From Virgibacillus ihumii (GTDB lineage Bacteria > Bacillota > Bacilli > Bacillales > Amphibacillaceae): a stretch of 64,000 bases of DNA. Of the stretch, positions 1 through 7,770 are shown in pieces. Position numbers and translations under genes: made by a program. Numbering within the stretch: position 1 is the stretch's first letter; each line of letters begins with the position of its first letter. The DNA is taken from positions 3,224,001 through 3,288,000 of the forward strand of contig NZ_CACVAN010000001.1 in the NCBI RefSeq assembly GCF_902726655.1, written 5' to 3'. Below the pieces are notes generated by a model that searched no databases, had not been told where the DNA came from, and worked only from the letters and a program-made list of their open reading frames with translations.

Positions 1-1513
1 GCTCCTCGTCTGTTCCGCACAATATAACTGTTTTACCGGCTTCCTGATATGTTTTTATTTGGTCAGATTGAACACCGGGAAACATTGCTGGAGAACCGGC
101 ATACACCATTTCTCCGTTAACTTTGCCTTCGATTCCTTTCCCATGTATGGTTGTGAAATGATCCATTGGCAGCACACTGGCTTTCTTACTGTCCATGTAA
201 TCAATTATAGCTTTGGCCAACGGATGGTTTGATTTTGATTCCAATGTAAGGAGATAATCCAATGCCTTTTCATGATCATCGGTGTAAAAAAATACGTCAG
301 TAACAGCCGGCGTTCCGTACGTCAAAGTTCCGGTTTTGTCAAAAGCAATGCCACGCAGTCCGCCAATCTGTTCAAGGTGGACTCCGCCTTTGATTAAAAC
401 ACCATTGCGGGCGGCGTTTCCGATGGCTGTTACGATTGCGACCGGCGTTGAAATGACCAAAGCACACGGACAGCCAACAACTAAAACCGCAAGCCCCTGA
501 TAAATCCATGTTCCCCATGCTCCTCCGAAAAGAGGTGGAACAACAGCCACCAACATAGCGATTGCAATGATTGCCGGTGTGTAATAAGCAGCGAATCGAT
601 CGACAAAAGCCTGTGATGGTGCCCGTTCATCCTGCGCCTCCTCAACAAGATGAATGATTTTCGCAATCGTCGTATCCTCTGCTTTTTTCGTAACCTCAAT
701 TTCCAGGTAGCCGTCCTGATTGATGGTACCTGCAAAGACCTCGTCATTCAGCGTCTTTTCAACCGGAATTGATTCTCCGGTAATGGATGCCTGATTAATG
801 GATGAGAACCCGCTTGCAATGTTTCCATCCATTGCGATTCGGTCGCCGGGCTTGATAATCATCACGTCACCAATTTTGATATCCTCGACAGCAATTCTTT
901 GTTCGTCTCCACTTTGCCGCCGGATTAAAGCCTGTTTTGGTGAAATATCAATCAGCGAACGGATGGAAGCACGTGCTTTATCCATTGAATACGATTCCAG
1001 TGCTTCACTGATGGCAAATAAGACCACAACTATGGCTGCTTCACGCCATTCGCCAATAATCACTGCCCCGGTCACAGCAATGGTCATGAGCGTTTTCATA
1101 TCAAATTGAAGCCTGGTCAGATTAATTAAACCGGCTTTAAAAAGAGTGGTACCGCCTGCAAGCGCTGCAATTCCATACAAAAGTGTTGAGATAAATGCTG
1201 CATTGTCAAAAACGACTTCCGAAATAATCCCCAGCATAATGAATAGTGATGCCAGCAGTACACGGTTATAACGAATCCAAAGGGGTTTTTTGGATGTTTT
1301 CTGATGTTCTCGGACTACTTTTATATTTTCAAAAGATCCGGCTTTCTCAATCTCCGGAATGGACACCCTTCCAGCAATATTGATTTTGGACGCAGCAAAA
1401 TTAACTTCTGCATGGTTGACACCGTCAATGTTTCTGACATTGCTTTCAAATGTTTTGGCACAATTGGCACATGAGATTCCTTCAAGCCTGTAAGTCTGCT
1501 GTTTAGAGGGCAT
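1..1513 (-). CDS. cadA: Cd2+/Zn2+-exporting P1B-type ATPase CadA (3' end cut off)
   Basis: This heavy-metal P-type ATPase uses ATP to pump Cd2+, Zn2+ or Pb2+ out across the cell membrane. The reading frame starts at ATG 1513 and runs off the left edge after about 504 codons, so the ATP-binding domain is incomplete. Visible in order: an N-terminal HMA metal-binding domain with GISCANCA (Cys15 and Cys18), the early membrane helices, the actuator TGES-type loop, the transmembrane metal site GCPCAL near residue 348, and the phosphorylation motif DKTGTLT near residue 391. The CPC motif and the preceding CadC-type regulator favour Cd/Zn over Cu. The start codon overlaps the cadC stop by 11 bp, indicating translational coupling. 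Confidence 0.93.
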   Translation of the reverse strand, partial: MPSKQQTYRLEGISCANCAKTFESNVRNIDGVNHAEVNFAASKINIAGRVSIPEIEKAGSFENIKVVREHQKTSKKPLWIRYNRVLLASLFIMLGIISEVVFDNAAFISTLLYGIAALAGGTTLFKAGLINLTRLQFDMKTLMTIAVTGAVIIGEWREAAIVVVLFAISEALESYSMDKARASIRSLIDISPKQALIRRQSGDEQRIAVEDIKIGDVMIIKPGDRIAMDGNIASGFSSINQASITGESIPVEKTLNDEVFAGTINQDGYLEIEVTKKAEDTTIAKIIHLVEEAQDERAPSQAFVDRFAAYYTPAIIAIAMLVAVVPPLFGGAWGTWIYQGLAVLVVGCPCALVISTPVAIVTAIGNAARNGVLIKGGVHLEQIGGLRGIAFDKTGTLTYGTPAVTDVFFYTDDHEKALDYLLTLESKSNHPLAKAIIDYMDSKKASVLPMDHFTTIHGKGIEGKVNGEMVYAGSPAMFPGVQSDQIKTYQEAGKTVILCGTDEE

Positions 1514-1871
1514 GAGCGGTATGCTCCTCTTGATGGTTAAATGCCTGAGCAATCAATTGTTTAATGTGGTGATCCATTAAGGAATAATAGACCAGTTTAC
1601 CCTCTTTTCGGAACGTGGCAATCCCGGACTTGTGAAGTTGTCGCAGATGATGGGATGTTGTTGCGGTAGTTGCTCCGATAATATTGGCCAGGTCACAGAC
1701 ACAGAGTTCTTCTTCCATTAACAAAGAATACGCTATTTGAAGCCTATTTCCATCTGCCAGTAATTTATAAATCGATGAAACGTTATCGATTGGTTGTTCA
1801 GCTAATTGCTGCCTTATCCGATTAACTTTTTCTTCATGGACACAGGTTACCTCACATATATCTTTTGGCAA
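1503..1871 (-). CDS. cadC: ArsR/SmtB-family metal-responsive repressor CadC
   Basis: A winged-helix repressor that releases the cad promoter when Cd2+, Pb2+ or Zn2+ binds. It has the CadC pattern: an N-terminal CEVTC pair, ELCVCDLA in the recognition region (together the four-cysteine metal site), the helix-turn-helix TTSHHLRQLHKSG, and a C-terminal DHH..H helix. I place the start at TTG 1871, with GAGGTGGAG just upstream, which gives an N-terminus like the staphylococcal protein. An upstream in-frame TTG at 1889 lies inside the operator and has no ribosome site. First gene of the cadC-cadA operon. Confidence 0.9.
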   Translation of the reverse strand: MPKDICEVTCVHEEKVNRIRQQLAEQPIDNVSSIYKLLADGNRLQIAYSLLMEEELCVCDLANIIGATTATTSHHLRQLHKSGIATFRKEGKLVYYSLMDHHIKQLIAQAFNHQEEHTAHAL

Positions 1872-1885
1872 ATTCTCCACCTCAT

Positions 1886-1901
1886 TCAAATAAATATTTG
1901 A
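1886..1901 (-). promoter_or_regulatory. CadC operator, proximal copy
   Basis: A perfect 16-bp palindrome, TCAAATATTTATTTGA on the minus strand. It lies just downstream of the -10 box and is the same kind of site as the known cad operator. With the distal copy it forms a tandem operator pair. Confidence 0.8.
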
Positions 1902-1905
1902 TTAT

Positions 1906-1935
1906 ATTATATTCAAATATTTATTTGAATGTCAA
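1906..1935 (-). promoter_or_regulatory. cadC promoter with embedded CadC operator
   Basis: On the minus strand, TTGACA (1935-1930) is followed by an 18-bp spacer and a perfect TATAAT (1911-1906). The spacer contains the palindrome TCAAATAAATATTTGA at 1928-1913, which matches the classical cad operator as I recall it. Repressor bound here would block RNA polymerase directly. Confidence 0.88.
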
Positions 1936-1968
1936 TAAAAAACCCGCATGTCTTAGGACTGCGGGTTA
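1936..1968 (-). terminator. Rho-independent terminator of the glyoxalase-like gene
   Basis: The stem AACCCGCA/TGCGGGTT is followed on the minus strand by TTTTTTATT. The upstream arm includes the stop codon of the gene ending at 1966, and the terminator abuts the cadC -35 box. Confidence 0.85.
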
Positions 1969-2580
1969 GTTGGATATGGAAAATCCCATCATGGCTGACG
2001 GTGTAAACTGCACATTTTCAAGTTGATGGTCCGTTTGAAAAATGGTGTCGAAGTCATTTGGGTTGGGCATTACGGGATAAAAGGTGTCGATTTGCTGTTT
2101 GTTGATGAGGGCAGTGTCATTCGGCACATTTTTTTCGCTATTCCACTCAATCAGAAATGGATGACGGATGATTTCAGCTTGTGGAAAAAGCATTCGCCAT
2201 TCCAGCAATGAACCGTCCGGGCGATTCCTGCTTGCGGCAATTGGTCCGGTAAATGATACGTCATGTTGATGAAAATGCCCCAAATAATCATCCATTGCAT
2301 TTGTTCTCAGTGCATATTGAATTGCCCCCTCCACATCACTGTGTAAGGTGCGGACAAGCTGGTCAATCAGCGGATTTTCAGACTTGCCAGCTAAATCTTC
2401 ATCGAAAATTCCAAGCCATTCCAGGTAACAGTCATTGCTGAAATAAGCGAGATAGTTATACGTTCCCCAATCTTCATGTTTCCCACCTTCCAGAACTGTT
2501 ACATTATGTTTGTTGGCAAAAGCTTCTGCAGCCTGTTTCGGGTCTTTGGAAGCAAGAATAATATGGTCAAGTGCAAGCAT
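1966..2580 (-). CDS. glyoxalase-like (VOC superfamily) domain protein
   Basis: About 204 residues resembling the Glyoxalase_3-type domain: an N-terminal LDHIILASKD strand, the YLEWLGIFDED segment, and RPDGSLLEWRMLFP. Members are metal-dependent enzymes or resistance proteins, and the substrate cannot be told from sequence. The start is ATG 2580, preceded by AAGGAGG at good spacing; an upstream in-frame GTG at 2589 overlaps that Shine-Dalgarno site and is unlikely. It is a single gene with its own terminator, divergent from the acetyltransferase gene. Confidence 0.75.
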   Translation of the reverse strand: MLALDHIILASKDPKQAAEAFANKHNVTVLEGGKHEDWGTYNYLAYFSNDCYLEWLGIFDEDLAGKSENPLIDQLVRTLHSDVEGAIQYALRTNAMDDYLGHFHQHDVSFTGPIAASRNRPDGSLLEWRMLFPQAEIIRHPFLIEWNSEKNVPNDTALINKQQIDTFYPVMPNPNDFDTIFQTDHQLENVQFTPSAMMGFSISN

Positions 2581-2628
2581 TTTTTTCACCTCCTTAAAAG
2601 GTTGTTATCGCAATTTTACAGAAAAATG

Positions 2629-2634
2629 GATATA
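2629..2634 (+). promoter_or_regulatory. putative -10 box for the GNAT gene
   Basis: A TATAAT hexamer about 40 bp upstream of the acetyltransferase start. No convincing -35 box is visible, so only the -10 is called. Confidence 0.4.
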
Positions 2635-2674
2635 ATGAAAAGAAATTTATTTTTACAGGGAGAGTTGGAGGCAG

Positions 2675-3238
2675 ATGCAGAATCCGATTTTAAGCGATTT
2701 TCCAACTGAATTTTATACGGAGCGATTGTATATTAGGATGCCAAAACCAGGTGATGGCAAGGGTGTTTCTGCAGCGATTCAAGCAAGTAAAGCGGAGTTG
2801 AAAAAGTGGCTGCCGTTTGCCCAAAAAGACCAGACCGTTGAAGAAGTCGAGGCAAATGTTCGTGAAGCACATGCTGCATTTTTGAAAAGAGAGGATCTGC
2901 GGATGCACATTTTTCACCGGGAGACGGGAGAGTTAGTCGGTTTGACTGGCCTGCATCGGATTGACTGGGGAGTTCCTAAATTTGAGATCGGCTATTGGCT
3001 TGATTCACGAAAAACTGGACAAGGATACATAACAGAAGCAGTGAAAGGTCTGACGCAATTTGCGTTCAGGGAGCTGGGCGCCAATCGTATTGAAATTCAG
3101 TGCGATGCAAAGAATCACAAGAGCAGGGCGATCCCGGAACGGCTTGGCTTTATATTGGAAGGGATTCATTACAATGATTCAATTGCAGTAGATGGAGATG
3201 AGTTGCGGGACACGTGTGTTTTTGCCAAGGTGCGATAA
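2675..3238 (+). CDS. GNAT-family N-acetyltransferase (RimJ/RimL-like)
   Basis: A 187-residue protein of the RimL-like acetyltransferase class, which moves acetyl from acetyl-CoA to an amine, often a protein N-terminus. It begins with the typical TERLYIRMPKPGDG strand. The acetyl-CoA region is represented by EIGYWLDSRKTGQGYITEAVKGL, followed by ELGANRIEIQCDAKNHKSRAIPERLGF. GGAGG lies 4 bp before the ATG. Monocistronic; the substrate is unknown. Confidence 0.85.
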   Translation: MQNPILSDFPTEFYTERLYIRMPKPGDGKGVSAAIQASKAELKKWLPFAQKDQTVEEVEANVREAHAAFLKREDLRMHIFHRETGELVGLTGLHRIDWGVPKFEIGYWLDSRKTGQGYITEAVKGLTQFAFRELGANRIEIQCDAKNHKSRAIPERLGFILEGIHYNDSIAVDGDELRDTCVFAKVR

Positions 3239-3291
3239 TGGATGTTGTTGGTTGTACATCGTGCCTGCACAACTTATCTTTGAAATGCCGC

Positions 3292-3452
3292 GGGCGGAAC
3301 ATCAACTGCACGGGGAAAACATAAACCGTACGGGCGGAACATCAACCGCACGGGGAAAACATCAACCGCACGAGCGGAACATCGACCGTACGAGGTAGAA
3401 CATCAACCGCACGGGGGGAACATCAACCGCACGAGCGGAACATCAACCGCAT
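3292..3452. repeat. tandem array of eight imperfect 20-bp repeats
   Basis: Eight head-to-tail units begin at 3292, 3312, 3332, 3352, 3372, 3392, 3413 and 3433. All are 20 bp except the sixth, which is 21. The consensus is GGGCGGAACATCAACCGCAC. Units 2 and 4 carry GGGGAAAACAT at the front, so the left half alternates with a 40-bp period. A ninth, degraded unit may follow at 3453. The array fills the gap between the GNAT gene and the response-regulator gene (3239-3591) and is much richer in GC than its surroundings. No spacers are present, so it is not a CRISPR. Confidence 0.9.
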
Positions 3453-3591
3453 CAGAGGCACGTTAACTTCCAATCGCACAATTGACGGGTTCCAATTCTA
3501 TCAATTTGCAGTTAACAATGCCCCTCTTTCAATACATTTTCAAAAAATTTTGGTATAGTACACTAAAAGGTATTTTGAAGTGGGTGACCAG

Positions 3592-4296
3592 ATGGATAAA
3601 TCAAACATATTAATCGTGGAGGATGAACAGAAACTCAGCAGGGTACTGCAGCTTGAACTGGAATACGAAAATTATATTACGGAAATTGCAGATAATGGAA
3701 AGGATGCGCTGAACAAACTGGAAAAAAGCCAATGGGATCTGGTGCTGCTGGATATCATGCTTCCTGAACTTAGTGGGATGGAGGTCCTGAGGAGATTCAG
3801 GCGCAGCAATCAGACGACGCCTATTATTCTCCTAACAGCAAGAGATCAGGTGCACGATAAAGTGAGCGGTTTGGATCTTGGGGCGAATGACTATATGACC
3901 AAACCTTTTCAGATTGAGGAGCTGCTGGCAAGAATTCGTGTTCACTTGAGACAGCGGACGACTATCGAGCAAAATGGTGAGCAGCTTTCCGTCGGTGATT
4001 TGATGGTTGATATTGGAACGCGGGAAGTTTCAAGAAGCGGTAAGCAGATTGAATTGACTCCGCGTGAATTTGATTTGCTCATCTACTTGCTGAAAAATAA
4101 AAATCAGGTTTTAACAAGGGATCAACTTATTGAACATGTCTGGGGCTTTGACTATTATGGCGACACCAACGTAGTGGACGTTTATATCCGTTATTTGCGC
4201 CAAAAAATTGATAAGGAATTTGACAGGGCGTACATTCAGACTGTGCGTGGTGTCGGTTATACGATAAAGGAAATTCATAATGAAACTATCAACTAA
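3592..4296 (+). CDS. OmpR-family response regulator, YkoG type
   Basis: A DNA-binding response regulator of about 234 residues, nearest in my judgement to B. subtilis YkoG and staphylococcal ArlR. The receiver domain has the acidic pair E10-D11, phospho-acceptor D54 in LVLLDIMLP, T82 and K104 in TKPF. The winged-helix output domain follows, with LTPREFDLLIYLL and DTNVVDVYIRYLRQKI. I choose ATG 3592, preceded by a GGTGACC pairing site; an in-frame GTG at 3580 lacks one. It overlaps the kinase gene by 17 bp. Targets are unknown, but the linked PepSY gene is a candidate. Confidence 0.88.
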   Translation: MDKSNILIVEDEQKLSRVLQLELEYENYITEIADNGKDALNKLEKSQWDLVLLDIMLPELSGMEVLRRFRRSNQTTPIILLTARDQVHDKVSGLDLGANDYMTKPFQIEELLARIRVHLRQRTTIEQNGEQLSVGDLMVDIGTREVSRSGKQIELTPREFDLLIYLLKNKNQVLTRDQLIEHVWGFDYYGDTNVVDVYIRYLRQKIDKEFDRAYIQTVRGVGYTIKEIHNETIN

Positions 4297-5632
4297 AATC
4301 CGCCTGTTTTCCAGCCTGTTTATGCTTATACTGGTGTTGCTCGTCAATACGGCAATCTACTATATGTTTCATACGATGTCACTGAACGGGGAAAGGGCGG
4401 AACTGACTGAGCAGGCGAATGAGATTGTGACAGCGCTAAATGACTCACCTAATATTGCAAAAAGTGATTTGCTGAGAGCGTACCTCCCTACGGATGGAAT
4501 GATTCGGGTGGTTGGGAAAGATGGTAATCTACTTATGTCAACTTTGACGAAAGACTGGTCTTATAAGGATCTGCCATCAAGCTATTCAAAAAAACAAACG
4601 AGCAGGATCATTCCATTAAAGGATCAGGCTAATTTTTTGACTGTTTCCAAACCAATTATCTGGAAAAATGGAGAAGTGGCAACATTACAGGTATATAAGC
4701 AGCTTGTCGCACATACGGAAACAATGGAAACCTTGTTTTATGTTTTAATGGTGGCATCCATCATCGTGCTGATTCCGACCATTATCGCCGGTTCTTTACT
4801 GGGACGGTTTATTTTAAATCCAATTAAGTCATTGACGTCCACAATGAAGGAAAATATCTCATCCACCAATTGGAAAAAAATTAATTTGGAGAACAGATCG
4901 CGTGATGAACTTTACGAAATGGAGAAGACCTTTAATGTGATGATTGACTATTTGAAGGATAACTTTGAAAAACAGGAAATTTTCGTATCGGATGCATCGC
5001 ATGAATTAAAGACGCCAATCTCCATCGTAAAAAGTTATGCCCAACTATTGAAACGGCGCGGCCGGGAGAACCCGGAACTTATAAATGAGTCGGTGCAGGC
5101 AATTGATTCAGAAGCAGATCGCATGCAAAAGTTGGTTGAGCAAATGCTGCTGCTCGCCAAAAATCAGGAACAGGGAGCCTACAGCAAGCTAAATATTGTA
5201 CAATTAGCATGGGCAACCGTTGATCAGTTTAAGGGAGCCTATAATCGTGAATTGATTGTGGAAACAGATTCCCAGGATATTTACGTGAATGGGAATTATG
5301 ATCAATTGCAGCAGGTAATTTATATTTTAATCGACAATGCATTGAAATATAGTGACAAGTCGGTAAACATCACTCTTTCACAGCAACCTTCTGAAGTGCA
5401 GATAAATGTTCAGGATTATGGTCAAGGAATCCCGCAGGAGGAAATGGAAAAAATCTTTGACAGGTTTTACCGGATGGAAAAATCACGAAGCCGTGAGCTT
5501 GGTGGAACTGGGCTTGGCCTGGCAATTGCAAAAGCTATTATGGAGAAACATCATGGCAGTTTATCTGTCATAAGTAATCCGGGTGAAGGGTCCACTTTCA
5601 GCATGATGCTGCCGACAATAAACAGAAATTAA
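4280..5632 (+). CDS. sensor histidine kinase, YkoH type
   Basis: A 450-residue membrane kinase partnering the regulator upstream. It has one membrane helix near residues 10-30, an extracytoplasmic sensor region (about 31-150), a second helix (about 152-178) and a HAMP linker. The dimerisation domain carries SDASHELKTPIS with phospho-His241. The ATPase domain has LIDNALKYSD (N353), DYGQGI and GGTGLGLAIAKA (about 408-418). All catalytic boxes are intact. The signal sensed is unknown; gene order response regulator-kinase-PepSY suggests an envelope signal. Confidence 0.9.
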   Translation: MKLSTKIRLFSSLFMLILVLLVNTAIYYMFHTMSLNGERAELTEQANEIVTALNDSPNIAKSDLLRAYLPTDGMIRVVGKDGNLLMSTLTKDWSYKDLPSSYSKKQTSRIIPLKDQANFLTVSKPIIWKNGEVATLQVYKQLVAHTETMETLFYVLMVASIIVLIPTIIAGSLLGRFILNPIKSLTSTMKENISSTNWKKINLENRSRDELYEMEKTFNVMIDYLKDNFEKQEIFVSDASHELKTPISIVKSYAQLLKRRGRENPELINESVQAIDSEADRMQKLVEQMLLLAKNQEQGAYSKLNIVQLAWATVDQFKGAYNRELIVETDSQDIYVNGNYDQLQQVIYILIDNALKYSDKSVNITLSQQPSEVQINVQDYGQGIPQEEMEKIFDRFYRMEKSRSRELGGTGLGLAIAKAIMEKHHGSLSVISNPGEGSTFSMMLPTINRN

Positions 5633-5725
5633 TATGTTTCTCATTGAATTCTAATCTTGCACACATCCTCCTTTCATTTGGAAGGGATATGATGTACTCA
5701 AGAAGAAAACAAGGAGGCATTTACC

Positions 5726-6550
5726 ATGAAGAAAAAAGTAGGATTTGTATTAAGTATTTTGCTCGGTTTATCTGCACTCGGTCTGGGCATGTATCACACA
5801 AGTGCTTCACAGGCAGCGCCGGAATTGTCAAAGGAACAGATTAGGGACAAGGTAAAAAATCAATATCCGGGTAAGATAACTGAATTGGAATTTGACAAAG
5901 AAGGCAAACGTGCAGTATACGAAGTGGAAGTAGTTCAGAATGGAAAAGAATATGAAATTATTTTTGACGGAAATACCGGCGAAGTACTCTCATTGGAAAA
6001 ACATAGTGTTTCAAAAGACGATGATGATTCAGATGATCGGTCTGAAAAGGACGATGACAGCTCCGAAAATGATGCTGCCAAAAATGAAAAAGATGACGCA
6101 GATGATGAGAAATACGACAAGGATGACCGGGATGACGATGAGAATGACCGTAACGAAAAAGCGGGTAATGACAACCGTGATGATGACGTAAACGCGAAAA
6201 ACAATGATAAAAAGAACGAAGCCAATAATAACAAAACATCCAAAGAACCCCGCATCAGCGCTGCAAAAGCACAGGATATTGCACTGAAAGAAGTTCCCGG
6301 AACATTAGTAAGCAGTGAATTGGATGAGGATGACGGCAGATTGATTTATGAAATTGAGGTGAAATCCGATAAAAAAGAAGCCGAATTTGATATCGATGCC
6401 TATACCGGTGAAATTATCATGATGTCAATCGATACTGCTGAAAAAGATGATGCCGATGACCGCGACGATGATCGTAACGATGACCAGGATGATAAAGACA
6501 ACGATCGTGACGATGGTAACGATCAGGAAGATGGCAGTAATAATAAATAA
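5726..6550 (+). CDS. exported PepSY-domain protein with Asp-rich linker and tail
   Basis: 274 residues. A signal peptide or membrane anchor (about 1-30) precedes a PepSY domain (about 35-90, ending YEIIFDGNTGEVLSLE), an extremely acidic low-complexity linker (about 97-172), a second PepSY domain (about 173-235, ending EFDIDAYTGEIIMM) and an acidic tail rich in DD, DR and DN (about 240-274). PepSY domains are thought to modulate extracytoplasmic proteases or sense envelope state. B. subtilis keeps PepSY genes (ykoI, ykoJ) beside ykoGH, so this is likely a functional partner or target of the adjacent system. The acidic stretches could bind cations or suit a salty exterior; that is inference. 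Strong AAGGAGG upstream. Confidence 0.85.
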   Translation: MKKKVGFVLSILLGLSALGLGMYHTSASQAAPELSKEQIRDKVKNQYPGKITELEFDKEGKRAVYEVEVVQNGKEYEIIFDGNTGEVLSLEKHSVSKDDDDSDDRSEKDDDSSENDAAKNEKDDADDEKYDKDDRDDDENDRNEKAGNDNRDDDVNAKNNDKKNEANNNKTSKEPRISAAKAQDIALKEVPGTLVSSELDEDDGRLIYEIEVKSDKKEAEFDIDAYTGEIIMMSIDTAEKDDADDRDDDRNDDQDDKDNDRDDGNDQEDGSNNK

Positions 6551-6557
6551 TTAAGTA

Positions 6558-6595
6558 GAACAGCTGGCCGGGTCTCCGGCAGCTGTTCTATCTTC
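6558..6595 (+). terminator. terminator of the ykoGH-PepSY unit
   Basis: The inverted repeat GAACAGCTGGCCGG/CCGGCAGCTGTTC has a 4-nt loop and is followed by a weak T-rich tail (TATCTT). Confidence 0.7.
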
Positions 6596-6630
6596 AACGC
6601 TATGATAGACTGCCCTTCTGGACTGTCTTT

Positions 6631-7311
6631 CTATACTTTCGCATTTGGTTCTTCTTTTAAAACACTGGTTACTTTATCATCTGTGACGTGTACCTGGCAG
6701 GTTTTGCCGTCTTTGTTGATAAATTTAAAAACACCATTATTAAAGTCTGTGCCGATTTCTTTATAGAAAATACCTTCATAAAGGTTTTTTTTCGTTCTGC
6801 TGAAGCTGAGATGATATTTCTCGCCGTCCTTTTGCAAAAAAGCACGTACCCCTTTTTCATAGGTGGAAGTATCTTCATCCCCTTTGAGTGTTCTGTCAAT
6901 GGAGACAATATGAATGTCGACAAATGTAATGACACGCTGCAGGGAACTGGCAAAGGACCCTTTTGTGATTTCTTCCCATCTGTTCTGCGGAGTTTGGCCA
7001 ATCACGACTTGGGTAATATTAAGATTGTGAACAACTTCTGCAATTGCTTTAACGGAAGTGCGTTTTTCATTGTCGCGAACAATGAACTCCTCTACATCCA
7101 GTTCATCACATAATACCTTCCAACGCTCGATATAATCGGATTTTTCTGCATCGAATTCGTCATATGGTATTGGATCAACGGTTAATACATATAGCGGGCA
7201 ATCCAACAGGTCAGCCAATTTGTTGCCCCGTCTGATCAGTCTTTCGCCGTTGGGTCCATAATACACACAAACCAGAATGCTTTCATCCATACGACCCTTA
7301 ATTCTTTTCAT
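6631..7311 (-). CDS. universal-stress-protein (KdpD Usp-like) domain protein
   Basis: About 226 residues. The first 120 or so match a Usp fold of the type found inside KdpD sensor kinases: ESILVCVYYGPNGERLIRRGNKLADLLDCPLYVLTV, then NITQVVIGQTPQNRWEEI (the nucleotide-loop region). The C-terminal 85 residues are an extension I do not recognise. There is no kinase domain, so it cannot act like KdpD alone. I choose ATG 7311, preceded by AGAGGTGATT, over GTG 7323. It is divergent from the Mrp operon, so a role in ion or osmotic homeostasis is plausible but inferred. Confidence 0.7.
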   Translation of the reverse strand: MKRIKGRMDESILVCVYYGPNGERLIRRGNKLADLLDCPLYVLTVDPIPYDEFDAEKSDYIERWKVLCDELDVEEFIVRDNEKRTSVKAIAEVVHNLNITQVVIGQTPQNRWEEITKGSFASSLQRVITFVDIHIVSIDRTLKGDEDTSTYEKGVRAFLQKDGEKYHLSFSRTKKNLYEGIFYKEIGTDFNNGVFKFINKDGKTCQVHVTDDKVTSVLKEEPNAKV

Positions 7312-7770
7312 GACGGCAATCACCTCTTATTCGTTCAGTGTAAATGATTGAAGCTGTATTATTTTAACATGGTTAAATACGATGTCAATCCCCAATGATT
7401 CAAAAGAATACATATTTCTGTATATCATAAATCATCCATAAGAAAAGTTCCAGTGCCAATTTGTTTTATAGTCGGGATATTTAGTAAAACTGCCGCAAAA
7501 GATGTCTTTTTTGTTCTGAATAAAAAAATTGACAGGGTCGTATAAAGTGAAGGGTCATTTAATTTCATGTATAATATTTATGTACTATATATTTTTTTAA
7601 AATTAAATTGTTATCCTTCTTAATGATATTTCAATTGTTATAAACTTAACCTGGGTTTTGACAATCTTCTCCTGAAAATTAAAATATTTTATTTATTCCC
7701 GCAAAATCCCAATTACAGTTAGGGGATTCTCATACAGAGTACGGTCTGAACAGGAAACGGAGGCTAAAAT
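7312..7770. other. intergenic region between the Usp gene and the Mrp operon
   Basis: 459 bp, AT-rich, with no credible ORF. It holds the Mrp promoter at 7658-7685 and a leader of about 85 nt. I looked for c-di-AMP and sodium riboswitch motifs and saw none that convince. TTGACA also occurs at 7530 but without a properly spaced -10. Confidence 0.6.
7658..7685 (+). promoter_or_regulatory. probable Mrp operon promoter
   Basis: Perfect TTGACA (7658-7663), a 16-bp spacer and TAAAAT (7680-7685), about 85 bp before the first start codon. Consistent with a sigma-A promoter. Confidence 0.6.

Noticed and set aside
3192..3398. Small ORF running into the 20-bp repeats
   Set aside because: It begins inside the acetyltransferase gene in another frame, has no ribosome site, and its C-terminus is just translated repeat.
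3292..3452. Tandem repeats considered as a CRISPR array
   Set aside because: Units abut with no unique spacers, the repeat is only 20 bp, and no cas genes are nearby.
5935..6255. Ser-rich and His-rich ORFs antisense to the acidic linker
   Set aside because: They are complements of the repetitive GAT/GAC codons of the PepSY protein linker; low complexity without a ribosome site.
7312..7770. c-di-AMP or sodium riboswitch upstream of the Mrp operon
   Set aside because: The leader lacks the conserved cores I would expect; only a plain promoter is visible.
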